Below are positions 1 through 13,140 of a DNA stretch of 64,000 nucleotides, piece after piece. Position numbers and translations under genes: made by a program. Numbering within the stretch: the first letter of the stretch is position 1; the number at the start of each line of letters is the position of its first letter. The notes under the pieces are model-generated. The model was not told where the DNA came from. It was given only the letters and a program-made list of their open reading frames with translations, and made no database searches. Source of the DNA: Tetrahymena thermophila SB210 (lineage: Eukaryota > Ciliophora > Oligohymenophorea > Hymenostomatida > Tetrahymenidae); NCBI RefSeq assembly GCF_000189635.1, contig NW_002476301.1, positions 456,944 through 520,943 on the forward strand, read 5' to 3'.

Positions 1-775
1 TAGATAAAAAGAAGAAATTATTCTATCCATTTAACTTTATAAATATTTAATGATTAGATGACGATAAAGAAATTTGATCTATAAAAAATTGAAAATTCAA
101 TTTTACTTTAAAAATTCTTTTATATTAATTGAAAAAAAAAATTTTATTTATTTTTTAAAATGCTAGTTGTAGGTAGTTTATGACAAATTGGAGGTGAGCT
201 AAATAGAAAGCATATTCCTGTTTCTATTTTATAGTAATTCTTACTTTATTGTTGATTTTATATGGCTATTTCCATTTTTAAAGTTATTTAAATAAAAATT
301 TTATTTTAATAATTAAAAGCCAATATACTGTATTTATCAGTTTACTACCTGATCGGATTTCTGGCCAGTCTTAAAAAGTCATATAATCTTCTATATTATT
401 TTTCTATCATATCTATCGTTGGGCTTTCATTAGAAATTATTCTAAGTTATATAAACGAGTAACTTAAAATATTTACAAATTATGTAGAAATTTAAATTTC
501 ATAATATGTTTTATTATAGGTTTAATATAATGATATTTTTCTTAAGGGTGATAGCTTATGTGTACTCTAAATTCTTATCACACCTGCTTCTCTAACTTTT
601 ATTACTTCCCCGATGAAGCAAGTTTTAAAAAAAAGACACTAATCAGGGGACAAGTATTGTTTGATATAAGATTCTGATAACTTCTGTTTGATTCTTTTCC
701 TGGTCAGGCATTTTTGATTGATTAATTAATTAATTGTATTCCATTTTTCTGTTTTATAATTTTTACCTTAATTTT
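1..775 (-). CDS. Probable partial unknown gene running off the left edge
   Basis: Reading the minus strand with TAA/TAG as Gln, one frame stays free of TGA from about position 775 to the window edge, roughly 255 codons. Its amino-acid content is varied rather than simple AT filler, with stretches such as LARNPIRQQTDKYSILAF and CFLFSSPPICHKLPTTS. GC content is locally higher than in the flanks. No start codon lies in this frame, so it would be an internal or 3' exon. An acceptor AG sits near 775. Possible upstream exons with GT..AG borders are suggested around 1495-1640 and 1690-1860 but are not secure. No family was recognised. An overlapping frame starting with ATG near 754 closes at TGA near 650 and is considered less likely. 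An open frame of this length could arise by chance about one time in fifty, so this is moderately supported only. Confidence 0.4.
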
Positions 776-2248
776 AAATAAATTTTTATTTTTAAAATTC
801 AAAATTTAATATTTAAAATATATATTTAATATAGTTTTTTATAATTTAAAGACTTAAGTTTATAAAATTTGTTTATATAATTTATATTTGGTTAATTGTT
901 TATGTAAAAAAGAATATCTTGTTTTATTTTTCACTTATTTTAGCTTAATTAATTTTGGAATGTTTAAGAATTTATTATTAAATTTGTAAAACAAAAGCAA
1001 ATATTCAATAATTGTGAATTTAATATTATTAATCCTTAATTGGGTTTTGATGATAATTTGGATTCTTAATTTTAAAGAAAAAAATAATCAAAATTAGATT
1101 TTTTATAAAATAATCAATGATTTTCATAAATTATTAAAATATAATTTTATTTTTCTTTTAAGCAACTTTTAAAAAATAAAAAATCTCCTTTGCTATTTCT
1201 ATGATAAAATAATTTAAAATGAAAATACTTTTTACTTAAACTTAAGTATGCATAGGTATTTAAATTAAGAAAAAGAATACCTTTAATACACTTTTAAAGA
1301 TTCAATATAAAGAAATTGAATTTTTTGTATTAAATTATGTTTAAGTTTTTTGTAAATTAAATTTATACTTTTTTAATAAGAGAATCCCTTTACTATTTTT
1401 GATATTTAAAATTAAAAGAGAAAATATAAGTAATTTTTTCTCCTATAGAAAAAAATAAGAAAGAATTTACTTTGAAAATATTACAAATAAATAATTTAAT
1501 TACACTTGAATTATTGTACATATTCAAAAACTAAATATAAAATAATAATAATATGGCAATTTTTTAAAAAATAATGTGTCCTTTTAGGTTGTACTGGAGC
1601 AGAAAATCATGGAGAGATACTAATAACGAAAAAGAGGAGTAGTATTCTATTGATAATTTAAAAATATTTAAAAAATGATAAAAATTTTAGGACCGAAATT
1701 AATCAGTTTTACCTTTTGAGAAAGTGTAAATTTTACTATTTAGATAAGGGAATGGAATATTTTATGAATTTTTTATAATGCACTGCGTTTTAATTTTAAG
1801 AAATAAGTCAGATTGTTACAAATGAATGTGAATAAATTCACAAAATCTTTTATATGAGAGAAATTTTAATTACTAACAAGGTGTGGATAAAAATAAAAAG
1901 AAAGTAAATAAAATCAGCACTTAGAAATCAAACAAAATTAGATCATCCCTTTTCTAATATTTTTGATATATTCTTTATTTGAATTTATCAGGAGCAACTT
2001 TTGTTTGATCAATAGCACTAATCAAAAATTATGACAAGATTGGGGGGGAAAAATTTATCAAAATCTTATAAAAATCAGCACTTAAAAGCATTAACAATTA
2101 AATCTAAGTAGAACGCATAATTAATTAATTTAAAATAAATATCTTTTACAAACAAATCCTTAATAATCAAATTAAGAAGATTGATTAATTAATTAATTGA
2201 TTATCTCTCTATAAATTATTTAATATTTTCAAATAAAAAATTAAGATT
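776..2248. other. Mostly AT-rich spacer, with possible upstream exons
   Basis: This stretch separates the left-edge minus-strand reading frame from the plus-strand gene at 2249, so it probably carries a divergent promoter. Two less AT-rich patches, around 1560-1640 and 1690-1860, have minus-strand open frames flanked by GT and AG and could be upstream exons of the left-edge gene. A 14-base direct repeat (aaaatcagcactta) occurs near 1910 and again near 2070. The rest shows nothing recognisable. Confidence 0.4.
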
Positions 2249-3424
2249 ATGATATCCTAACAAAACATTTTTGAACTAAACAATAATAACAACAATATGA
2301 TATACTAAGAATAATTTTCAAATAATTATTTGCTTTCTCAATCCTAATAAAATGAATAATACAATTATATCTGCTACCTCAAGGCTTAACTTCTCAAGGC
2401 TCAATAAATTGAAGCTGAATAATAACTGTTAAATTTTTATGCTCAAAAATTTTAATAAGCTCAAAATAGTTAATTATTAATTCCAAATCATTATTAAACA
2501 GCTGGATTAGGCCCTAATTAAATTTTATATGGTTAATAACAAATGGGATAAAATTAAAATATAAATCATATCCCAATTAATTTCAACAATATGAATTAAG
2601 TATACCCAAATGATATGGCTTTCAAATAAAGAAGACCTATTTCCTCATCACCATAGTTATAATCTACTCAATCCCATATTTCTGATTTTTCTCATTTAAA
2701 TTTTTTACCTAAAATTGAACACTCATCTTTGTAAGATTCCTATTGTTAAATTTCTAATTAATCTTTAGAAGGATACAGATTACCAATTCAAAATAATTAA
2801 ATTACCAGAAATACTTCTTTTTGTTTGTAACAATCTTAACACGAAGAATGCTAATAAAGCAAATAAGTTCCTTCTATTGTAAAAAAAATTAAAAAAAGCT
2901 GCACTTCTTGCTCAAATTGCACTAAAAAAGAGTAACCTAACTTAGACAGTATCCCTTCATGCTATTCATCTTAATCAAGTGAATCTACAAGTCCTATATA
3001 TTAAAAAGAAGAAAAATAAACTGCTAAAATATCTTTAAAAAAATAAAATAATAATAAAAGTAATAAAACCAATGGAAAAAAGAAGATTTCACGTTTAGAA
3101 GAAACTCGTGCTGAACGTTGGTCTTTTATGAAGAAGTTTTACAACAAGCAAATTCTCATTAACCGTATTTTCATTGATCTTGAAGATGAAAATTTCTAAT
3201 TGCAACCCACTTAAATTAATTAAATTATCATTAAAAAAGAAGATGGTTCTAATGAAGAAGAATCTTCAGAAGAAAATAAATCCTTAAATAATAAATAATC
3301 TAATTAATTATATACTCCTTCCACACTTCAGTTCTCAAAGGATTAAAATAATACTAATTCTTAATAATAAAGCTATCAATACAACGAAAGCAGTAGTACC
3401 GAAAATTCATATCCTCTAGTATGA
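2249..3424 (+). CDS. Q-rich protein of unknown function
   Basis: One uninterrupted ciliate-code frame of 392 codons runs from ATG at 2249 to TGA at 3422, with an in-frame TGA just upstream at 2198. The N-terminal two thirds are rich in Gln, Asn and Ser, mostly written TAA/TAG. In the middle is a cysteine cluster with CTSCSNC spacing. The C-terminal third switches to clear codon preference with a charged segment (SRLEETRAERW, then FYNKQILINRIFIDLEDENF) followed by an acidic and Q-rich tail. No signal peptide or membrane segment is visible. The charged block looks like a folded or helical part and the rest looks disordered. I do not recognise the family and assign no function. An N-terminal extension by a separate exon cannot be excluded. 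Confidence 0.7.
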
Positions 3425-4969
3425 ATTAGCTAGTTTTTTAAGCTACAACAATTATTTAGTTATTATTTGATACCAAAAAAGCCAAAACTAAATAAACAAA
3501 ACAAGTAAACAAATTAAATACTAAAAAAAAAAATTATATTTAAATTATGATTAATTCAAAAATATTTCATATTATCTTTAAAATGTCTTATTCTTCTCAT
3601 CATGTATATATACTTTATATTAGTAAATTATGGTAATTCTTCAATCTTAAGATATTTTCCTAATTAATCTTTCTAATATTAAAAATACCTAAGACTCAAC
3701 CAAAATTGATAAATAATTTGTTTAATAAATTTAACCACAGAATCCAACATATAATCTTCATCAATAAAAGATAGATAATAAAAAAATTAGATTTTAACAA
3801 ATTCTTTTATAATTTTAAAACTTGGTATTCCAAATAATGTTTCACTTAAAATTGATCCATTCATTTTCAAATAGTAATTTAACCTAAGTAAAATATTGAA
3901 GATGTATTGATATTTTATATTTAGATTACTAAAAGGATAAATAATTTTGATTCATTTTCTTTATTTTTGTAATTTATTTCAATTTAGATTCATTTAAAAT
4001 ATTTATCTAAGTATTTATTTAGTAAAAAGATGCATCCACTAAATTTCATTATCATATAATAGAATGATTATGATTTATTTAAATCATCAATTTACATAAA
4101 TTTTAAAATATTTCCAAGCTCAATATTAATTTGGAATGTTGTATTAAATAATTCTTAAATTTATATTTTGTATTTCATACTAAAAAATATTTAATCCTAT
4201 AAATAAAAATTCATTTATCTTTAAAAGTTGTTGATTATATATATCTCTAGCAAACAAACAATTATAGAGTTGATTTTTTAAGATAGATATCTATTATTTT
4301 ACTTTCTTTATTACATAAAATTTATTAGAATTATTTTATACTATTGGAAGTAATTTATTTAGAATTTGATAAAATTTTATAATTTTTTTTTTGAACTTAT
4401 CTATTTTATGTGTAATATTTGAGAAGCATCTTTAGATTTTATATCAGAATTTTATAAAGTAACATAAAATATTAGTGGGTTTGATAGGTGTGCACCTAAA
4501 TTTATATTTGTTTGTAAGTGGTAAAGAAAAGAATCTATTAGGGTTTATTAAATTGATACTCTCTATTCTATTTTTAATTGTTTTATAAGTGTAATCTAAA
4601 AAGAGAAAAATACAAATTTTTTAGAAAGGATTTATTTAAATATTTTACATTATTATATTCTTAAGTTATAAATGATAAATTTTTCAAATTTTTTGCATAA
4701 ATTGGAAATCGAATTAAATTTATTTTGTATGATTGAATATAAATTATTTTTTAGCCTCATAATTAAAATCTCTTAATTTTCTTGGATCTGCAATCAGATT
4801 TAAATCAAGTATAAACCTTCAAACATGTATTTTTAATCAATCTTTCTATATTAAATTGATAGAGCTTTATTATGATACGTGATTTTTAATTTTTTCGCAA
4901 TATTTGATTTCCACAAATTTATTAAATTAGATTGAAAAAACAACAAAATTAGAAGTACTATAATACTAA
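3425..4969. other. AT-rich intergenic region
   Basis: Both neighbours read rightward, so this holds the 3' end of the Q-rich gene and the promoter of the surface-antigen-like gene. No convincing reading frame, RNA gene or repeat was seen. Confidence 0.6.
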
Positions 4970-6955
4970 ATGTTAAAATTTTTGTTTTTTTTTGTAGTTA
5001 CAGCTATTAACTTTTAGATAATCAACTCTTCATATACTCCTTTATCTACAAATGGTTTTGCTTGTTCAAATAACCTATATTACAATGCCTAAACCTAAAG
5101 ATGTGAGTACAGTATGATTAAAAATAAAAAAAATTGTTTAATCTTATAATTATTATTTTGAAAATATTAGATTTAAATGGAATTAATTATTATGACCTTT
5201 CATATTAGTGTGATTATTTAAATGGGTATGCAGAATATACTGATCAAAATAGTGTAACAAGATGCAGAAAAATAACCTCTTATAAATTAGGCTAATCCTG
5301 CAAATACTATAGTGCAGATATTACAAATTAGTCTCTGATTTGTTAAGAGTGTTCACCTGGTTACGCTCTTCTAAACGGGTTTTGTTTAAGCTTACCAAAC
5401 AATACAGGATGCAAAGTTTTATTAACAAGCGCTTCTAATCCATCTTAGATACAATGCCAAGCTTGTTTAAACAGTATTAATATATTTTAAATAATAGCAA
5501 AACAAAATGAATTTTATTTGATTAGATTATACTCTTTAAGGAGGTGGCTGTTAAATATGCATTAAAAATGGAGCAAATTATTGTACTTAAACAAGCCCTT
5601 CAAATCCTTGTTAATGTACTGCTTGTAGTGACAACTTTGTTTTAGATCCTAATGGATCTGGATGTATAAAATGTCCTTATAACGGCTGTGTATGTTCTAC
5701 TTCTTAATCAGGGTAGAATATTTCTTATACTTGCAATTCTTGCCTTAAAGGTTACTATATGGATGTAAGTATTTATTATATTGGAAAAAAATAATGAGTA
5801 AACTAATAATTTAGGTAAATCTTGAGGGTGTTAACTAATGTTTTTCTTGTGAAACTAAATTTGGTTCTCAATGTAACACTTGTACAAAATAGCAATGTAC
5901 AGAGTGTAAAGATTTATACTATCTAAACAGTAGCAGCTAGTGTACAAGCTGTCCTATAGGTACAAATTGTAGTAGTTACACTAGTATAATTGGATGTGTT
6001 AATTAAAACGATAGCTTATTTACAGTCACGGTAGTTATATCTATATTTTTTATAATTTAATTTTATTATGAATCATTAAATAAAAGGGTTCATCATTTAA
6101 ATATTGCTCACAAACCGACCCATATGCAATAACAAATCCTTTAAATCCTGTAACAATGCAGTGCAGAAACGGATATACTAATTTAAATGGAAGGTGCATT
6201 TCAACTTTAATAAATTCTAATTAACCAACATGTGGTGATTATTGTATTAACTGCTTATAAAATGCAGCAAATAATTAATACTACTGCACATTATGTTAAG
6301 TAAATTATGCACTATTGAACTCTTCTCAGACTTGCATTACCTGCTAAGGATTAACGTATTAATAGCAGTAAGATAATGATATATTTTTTTTTTCGCCTTA
6401 ATCATGCTACACTTCCATGTCAAATCCTTGTAATTTAAATTATAATAAATTCAATAAATTAATTAATTTAAACGTATAGAAAAAGATCCTAACTGTCTTC
6501 ATGAATTTGGTTTTACTACTTAGGGTGTATGCTTAATTTGTGCTCCTGGTTATAAGTTGATCAGTTCAGTATGTACATAATGCATTACATCCTCTTTAAA
6601 TGGTAGTGTACTTACAATTACTTATGCATGTAAGACTTAACCAGCAACTATAACCTTGAATATAACTCCATATTCTGTAAATCCATCTTAAGATCCTTAA
6701 ACTTAACCATAATTTTATTCTGCTATGTTGGGTATTCCATAAACTTTGTTAAAAAATTTTTAAATATAAGTAATAAACCCAAAACCAACTGATGATAACT
6801 AAACAAACAATAATAAACCTTAAAATGACACTGAAAATACTAATAATTAAAGTAGCTAAAATACCTCTAACATATAAAATATTTAAAATAAATCTTTTAA
6901 AGATATTTTATTTTAAAAAATATTATTTTTAGCAATATTTATAGCTATTCTTTGA
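4970..6955 (+). CDS. Cysteine-rich GPI-anchored surface protein, immobilisation-antigen-like
   Basis: Six exons are predicted, with introns near 5112-5170, 5474-5525, 5765-5814, 6025-6086 and 6430-6479. The first residues (MLKFLFFFVVTAINF) are a signal peptide. The body has repeated cysteine motifs such as CQECSPGYALLNGFC, CTACSDNF and CLICAPGYKLI, typical of ciliate immobilisation (i-) antigens and related cysteine-rich surface proteins. After a Thr/Asn/Gln-rich linker the protein ends in a short hydrophobic tail (ILFQKILFLAIFIAIL) with nothing after it, as expected of a GPI-attachment signal. It is therefore inferred to be displayed on the cell or ciliary surface. The first intron could instead start at 5103, which changes two residues. 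What is seen is the signal, cysteine pattern and tail. The i-antigen assignment rests on architecture, not on close identity. Confidence 0.75.
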
Positions 6956-8414
6956 TAAACTAAATAGCTAAATCTATAAAAAAATTTTAAAAAATGAAAG
7001 AATAAACTATTTATATATTAAATCTTTATTAAATTTCAAAGATTCATTAGAAGTTTTAAAAAATTTGCTTTGATAATATATTCATATTTAAATTTGTATT
7101 TGATATTTGGTAATAAATAAAATATTTTATTTATATCTTATTAAGAATTTAAAAACTTATATTTGATTAATAAATTATTTGTTTGCATTTTTGTTTCTAA
7201 TTTTGTTTTAGAATTCAAAATATTGATGTGTGATAAACTGTATTATTTTTAACATTTAATATTTCTTTTCTTGTTTAAATAAAAAATATAAAAATAATTT
7301 AAGTACGAAAAATTATTTTTTTTTTTCAATTTAATCAACTTTAATTTTTTAATTAAATTTTATTAGATGTATTTTTAAATAATTCAACTTTAATTTAATG
7401 AATAAATTATTTACTTTAAAACATAATAAATCATTTTTTTTAAGAACAAATAAAAATTGAAGTGTTATTTTATTTTCTAAAAGATTTATAAATTTTCAAG
7501 ATTAAAATGTAATACTTGCACAAAGTAAATATATATGTATAATTTATCAAATATTAATACTTTAAAAATAATTTTATATCAAACAGATTAATTACTAAGA
7601 GTCTAACTTTTATTTTTAGAACTTTTATGGAATATTTTTTGAAATGAGTTTACTTATTTTAGAAAAGAATATAATAAAAACGATTAATATCTTACACAAA
7701 ACATCTTTTATAAATCTAATTTTTCAGATTTTAGACAAATTAAAAGTTAGTATTAAGGATTAGACACTTTTCGTATCAAGTAGAAATTTTTTGATAGATA
7801 TAAATTATAATTAAAATAAGGTAATAGATAAAGATGTATTAAATCTATCAATCCTTTAAGTATCATAAATTAAGAGGAAATTAATAAAATAGTACTAAAT
7901 ATATATAGATGCTTTAACTATTATAAATAAATTTTAATTTCAGTTTAATTTAAATACTAAATTAAAGTCAATATTACTCGAATTATAAAATAGATTGGAT
8001 ATATTGTATTAAATTTATTAAAGACCCTTGTTGTTTAGTAGAAAGAGCTAGCTTTTAAATTTTAAAAATATTGAAATTTCTACAAGCTAATAGATGAGTA
8101 GTCGTATAAAAATGAGGTAGTACAGTTATGGGTTTTTCATTTTTATTTATAAAGTATTTATCTATTAAATAACTAGAATTTTCGTGAAATAAACAGGAAT
8201 GTATGATTTATTTATAAATTGGGGAGAAATAAAGACATTTATAGTTATCAAATAGATATTAAAAGAAAAATAAAATTAAAAAAAGTAAATGATAAAAATA
8301 TTAAACAGATTCGTAAGGATTCAAAAATTTAATAATAATTATTTAAAAAATATTAATAACAATTAAAATTTCTATAGCATTCATTAAAAATATCTTAATC
8401 ACTTTTCAAGGAAA
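6956..8414. other. AT-rich intergenic region
   Basis: Spacer between two rightward genes. It contains the 3' end of the surface-antigen-like gene and the promoter of prolyl-tRNA synthetase. I see no coding frame, RNA gene or notable repeat. Confidence 0.6.
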
Positions 8415-11398
8415 ATGGCTGAGAGCAAATTATACCTCACAAAGGACGAAACTTGCGATTACTTAAAAAGCATTAATTTCGAATTTAAGAGATACGATCA
8501 CGAACCTTGCTTTAATGTTGAAGATATGCATAAATACTTAAAGCTCGAAAAGGCTCCTTTAATTAAGAATCTCTTCTATCAAGACAAGAAGGGTAACTAT
8601 TATTTAGTTGTAGCTAAGCATGATACTAAAGTTGAAAAAACTTTATGGAAGTAAGTCAATCTTGCTCCTGGTAACATGCGTTTAGCTGCTGATGAAAAGC
8701 TTGAGGCTGTTTTGAAGGTCAAGAGAGGACATGTTAATCCTTTCGCCTTAGTTAATGATACTGAAAAGTTAGTAGGGATAAATTCTTTAATTTCAATTCA
8801 AAAGCTCAATTTTCCATTTTAAAGTTAAAAATTTGAATTATTATGATCAAAAAAAGATGAATGAGAATAAGCATATTATTTGCACCCATAAATTATCAAA
8901 CACCTAATAAAAATATCAAACTTATACAATAAGTTTTTTAAAATGAGCGAAAATAGTGTTAATAAAATCACATTGTGAATACGTAATTTAGCATAAGACT
9001 TATGAAAATGTATTTTTAATAAAAAGGTTAAAGCTTTAATTATCGATGAACATTTGAAGAAAGAAGAATATTGGGCTTTCCATCCTATGGATAATTCTGC
9101 TTGCGTTGAATTCAAGCAAACTGAATTCTAAAAGTTTATCGATGCTATTGGCAGAACTTTTGTTCACGTGAGACTCGACTTATCTGAAGAAGAAGAGAAA
9201 AAGCTCGCAGAATAAGCAAAGAAGGAAACTGCTAAAGTTGAAGAAGCTGGTCATACTAAATTAGGTATTGATGTTAAAAAAGATCAAGATTTATCTGAAT
9301 GGTACAAGCAAGTTATCACTAAATCTGAAATGATCGAATATTATGATATCTCTGGTTGCTACATTCTTCGTCCCCACGCTTATGCCATCTGGGAAATCAT
9401 TTAGGTAATACATTTTACAATATTTTTACTACATTTAAAAAAGCTAGATCAGAAAAAAATAAAAAAGATTATTTATATATTTCTAAACGTTCTTCATAAA
9501 AAAATTAAATTATTGCGAAGTTAGTTAATAGTATATCTAAAATATATCAAAAATAAATAGATATTAGTTAGTTAGTAAGCGAAAAAATAAATCTTTTTAA
9601 AAGAACGCGAAAAAAATTGATAGAAAATTTAGATTTAATTTGTCTAATCTGAAAATTTTGAACTTTTTTTATTTTTTTGTTAAATTTAAATTTCAATTAA
9701 AAATAATAATAATAGAGATTCTTTGATGACATCATCAAGGGATTCGATGTACAAAATGCTTATTTCCCTATGTTTGTCACTGATAAGGCTTTAAACAAAG
9801 AAAAGGAACACGTTGAAGGTTTCTCACCTGAAGTTGCTTGGGTTACTAGAAGTGGTTCCACTGATTTACCTGAACCTATTGCAGTTCGTCCTACATCAGA
9901 AACAATTATGTATCCTGCTTACTCCAAGTGGATCAAGTCTCACAGAGATCTTCCCTTGAAATTAAACTAATGGACTAACGTAGTCCGTTGGGAATTCAAG
10001 GATCCTACTCCTTTCATTAGAACAAGGTATTTATTATAAATTAAAATGCTTTTAAATAACTATTAAATATTCTAAAATCTATAGAAAGTTTTAATTTTTA
10101 AATTCAATATTTTATTAAAAATTAATATAAATTTATTTATTTCTTAGAGAATTCTTATGGTAAGAAGGTCACACCGCTCATGCCACTGATGCTGAAGCCA
10201 CTGAATTTACTTTCCTTATCTAAGATTAATACAGAAGAGTCTACGAAGAACTCCTTGCTGTTCCTGTTATCAAGGGTGTCAAGAGTGAAAATGAAAAATT
10301 CCCTGGTGCTTACTTCTCTTCCACTATTGAAACTTGCATTCCTGCTAATGGTCGTGCTGTCTAAGCTGCCACTTCTCACCACTTGGGATAAAACTTCTCA
10401 AAGATGTTTGATATTTCCTTCTTAGATGGTGAAAAAAAGAAATAATACGCCTACCAAACTTCCTGGGGTCTTACTACTCGTACTATTGGTGTTATGATTC
10501 TTTATCACGGTGATGATAAGGTAATTTTTATTTTAAAGTTAATAAATTTACATTTAATATTTATGCAATTTGTAATTAGGGTCTTGTTTTACCTCCTCTT
10601 GTTGCTAGCACTCAAGTTGTTATCGTTCCAATTATTAAAACCGGAGCTGATAACGAAAGAGTTTTAAACAAAGCTCATGAATTAAAGGCTGAATTAAAGA
10701 AGGCTGGTATCAGAGTTTAGGTTGATGACAGAGATAACTATACTTCTGGTTGGAAATTCAACCATTGGGAAGTCAAGGGTATTCCTTTAAGATTTGAAAT
10801 TGGTCAAATGGATATGGATAAGAATTAAATTACAGCAGTTTGGAGAGTCAACTCTCACAAGGAAGCTATTCCTAACGAAAGTATTATTGAAACTACTAAG
10901 TTAAGATTGAAAGAAATACAAGATTTAATGTTAACTAACTCCAAGAAAAAGTTTAACGATAAGATTAAGCCTGCTAGTACCTGGGCTGAATTCATGACTT
11001 CTCTTAACTCTCGTTGCATTGTCTATACTCCTTGGTAATTATTAAAGACAATAAATACAGTTTTCATTTCATATCGATTTATGAAAACTGATAATTAAAT
11101 TTGAATATTTATTGAATTTTTCTTTTTTAATAAAAGGTGCAATGAAATTTCATGTGAAAAGGCTGTTAAGGAAAGATCAGCTCTTGAATCTAAGGGAACA
11201 GAAAATGTAAATAAATAAATATAAAATCAAAATCATAGAAAATATTAAAATATTTTTAAATAATAGGAATCTGGTTTATCTGGATCTGCAAAGACTTTGT
11301 GCATTCCTAATGAATAAGAACCTATCGCTGAAGGCACTAAGTGTTTCTCTTGCGGAAAGCCTGCTCTTAAGAGAGTTTATTGGGGAAGATCTTATTGA
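8415..11398 (+). CDS. Prolyl-tRNA synthetase with N-terminal YbaK-like editing domain
   Basis: Charges tRNA-Pro with proline in the cytosol. Seven exons give about 691 residues, with introns near 8772-9026, 9405-9715, 10027-10147, 10521-10579, 11035-11136 and 11207-11266. Residues ~1-180 form a YbaK/ProX-type domain, the family that hydrolyses mis-acylated Ala-tRNA-Pro. A charged linker follows. The class II core has motif 2 around [20 protein letters not shown] and motif 3 around [13 protein letters not shown]. An anticodon-binding domain begins near [10 protein letters not shown]. The C-terminal zinc-type domain has [19 protein letters not shown], the usual terminus of eukaryotic and archaeal-type ProRS. 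The start ATG is the only one in good context before conserved sequence. Fusion of an editing domain to eukaryotic-type ProRS is known in other protists. Codon use is strongly biased, fitting high expression. Confidence 0.95.
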
Positions 11399-11927
11399 TC
11401 GTTATTAAAACATAGATTAAGATATAAAAAACTTATCAATTTTTTAAAATATTTAATTATTCAGTTAAATTCGCTCTATTTTTGTTTTGTTATAATATTA
11501 AGCAAATTATTTTCATTCATATTTCATATTAGATAATTTCAACAATACAAATTAGTTTTTTTTCACTAAAATCTGAAAGATTTATACTATTTTAACAACC
11601 TAAGAAAAATACCTATTCTGTTACTTCAAAATTATTAAAGTTATTTTTAACAATTATTATCTTCATTTATGCAAATTTAAATTCAAGATCTAAATCAAAG
11701 TTAACATATAATAAAACCATTATTTAAAAGAAAATTTTTATTAAAATTTAATACTTATCATATTTTTAAATACCTAATAGTATTAATTTTAATCTTATTT
11801 TAAACTTTTAGATTAGAGCTTTAAATAAAAAAAGAGTGGTACTATTTAATTTATTATTTATAAAAAACATAAAAATTAAATGCACATTTTTTATTGCTAA
11901 CATAAAATAAAATTTTCATTTATTCGC
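11399..11927. other. AT-rich 3' flank of the ProRS gene
   Basis: Downstream region of the synthetase. Nothing recognisable beyond AT-rich sequence. Confidence 0.5.
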
Positions 11928-12473
11928 TCATTCATTTATCCAAATAATTTAGATATTATAAAATTAAGATTTCAAATTTAGAAAATAATTCAAAATTGAA
12001 ACCAAAATATCTAAATTATTTGAAATTCTACCGCTTTTTTAGTTGACAAAAGATAATAAATTACTTACTTTTTCATAGAAAAATATATTTTTAAAAACAA
12101 CATTAACTAAAAATTAAAATACCTGTTAGATAATTAGTAATTTAGAAAGATAACAATTACAAATTATGTAAAGTGAATATAGTTTCTTTCCATATTCATA
12201 TATTTTGTTTAAAAACATTGCCTCCATATTTATTTTATGGCGCCTCTATTATTTAGAAGACGAACACCGCATAATAATGCTTAACTTATTATATTAAATA
12301 TAATATATATATTAATCTAATGTTGGAAAAAATCCCCTACATTGACCAAAATATTTTGGCGGCTCGTTAATAAATTTAAAAAATTTAAAATACACAAAGG
12401 AGGAGGGATTTTAAGTTTCAAAATAAGTTTATAATGCATATGATAGGGACATTTAAAAAAATATAAAAACCAT
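11928..12473 (-). CDS. Possible unknown 181-residue ORF
   Basis: The minus strand holds a 182-codon ciliate-code frame, from ATG at 12473 to TGA at 11928, with an in-frame TGA a few codons upstream of the start. The product is Phe/Tyr/Ile-rich but has diverse segments such as FINEPPKYFGQCRGFFPTLD and RCSSSKQQRRHKINMEAM, unlike the filler translations of nearby spacer. No family was recognised. It sits between two rightward genes. Its 3' end overlaps a 16-base inverted repeat (11941-11956 and 12007-12022) and its middle carries the palindrome ccaaaatattttgg. A frame this long could arise by chance about one time in twenty, so it needs expression evidence before being called a gene. Confidence 0.3.
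11941..12022. repeat. 16-base inverted repeat
   Basis: caaataatttagatat at 11941-11956 is perfectly complementary to 12007-12022, with a 50-base loop. It could form a hairpin. No function is known. Confidence 0.6.
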
Positions 12474-13140
12474 CGAATTATGTCAGTACTAGTTTTATAT
12501 TAATAATATAATATCAATTTACTAATATCGACGATAATCTAAAACAAAGCTTTTTATTATGTCTAAAAAGTTTTAACTCAAAACTAACAAAATGCAATAT
12601 TTTAATGAAAAATTAAAAGAATGTACACAATATTCCTCTGAAAGAACTTACATGAATTAGGATTTAATTTATTCTATTATGAGCGAATCACTACAAAAAA
12701 ATATGAGTTTTTCTTGAAATTCAAAATTTCTAAAAGAAGCACGAAAAATTTTTATAATTTCTTAAATATCTGAATGTTAAATAAAGGCAGGAGGGGGATC
12801 ATATAAAACTAACAATATCTTAAAATCAATATGAGCCGTTAGCACAAAATTTCTTGAAAACTTAAGAGCACATCCATTTTTATATATATTTATGCAATTA
12901 AAATAACTTATCATAAATATCTAAATATAGTTAATGATAGCTAATATGGTGATCTTAATGTTACTATCTATTATTAAGCCTTATTTGAGTTGCTAACCAT
13001 ATGTAGAAGAATGGCTAATTATTATTAGCTTTATTTTTTCCCGCATAAAATATTTAATTTAAAGATTAGTTTTTCATAATTATTCATATAAAATTAATTA
13101 AAAAAAATTAACTTAATCATCAAAAAAAAAGTATATACAA
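12474..13140. other. Intergenic region upstream of thymidine kinase
   Basis: AT-rich with two short purine-rich patches, around 12400 and 12785-12800 (aggagggggatc). Presumably holds the thymidine kinase promoter. No gene seen. Confidence 0.5.

Noticed and set aside
10155-10425. ORFs on both strands inside the ProRS catalytic exon
   Set aside because: Out-of-frame readings of the conserved synthetase core.
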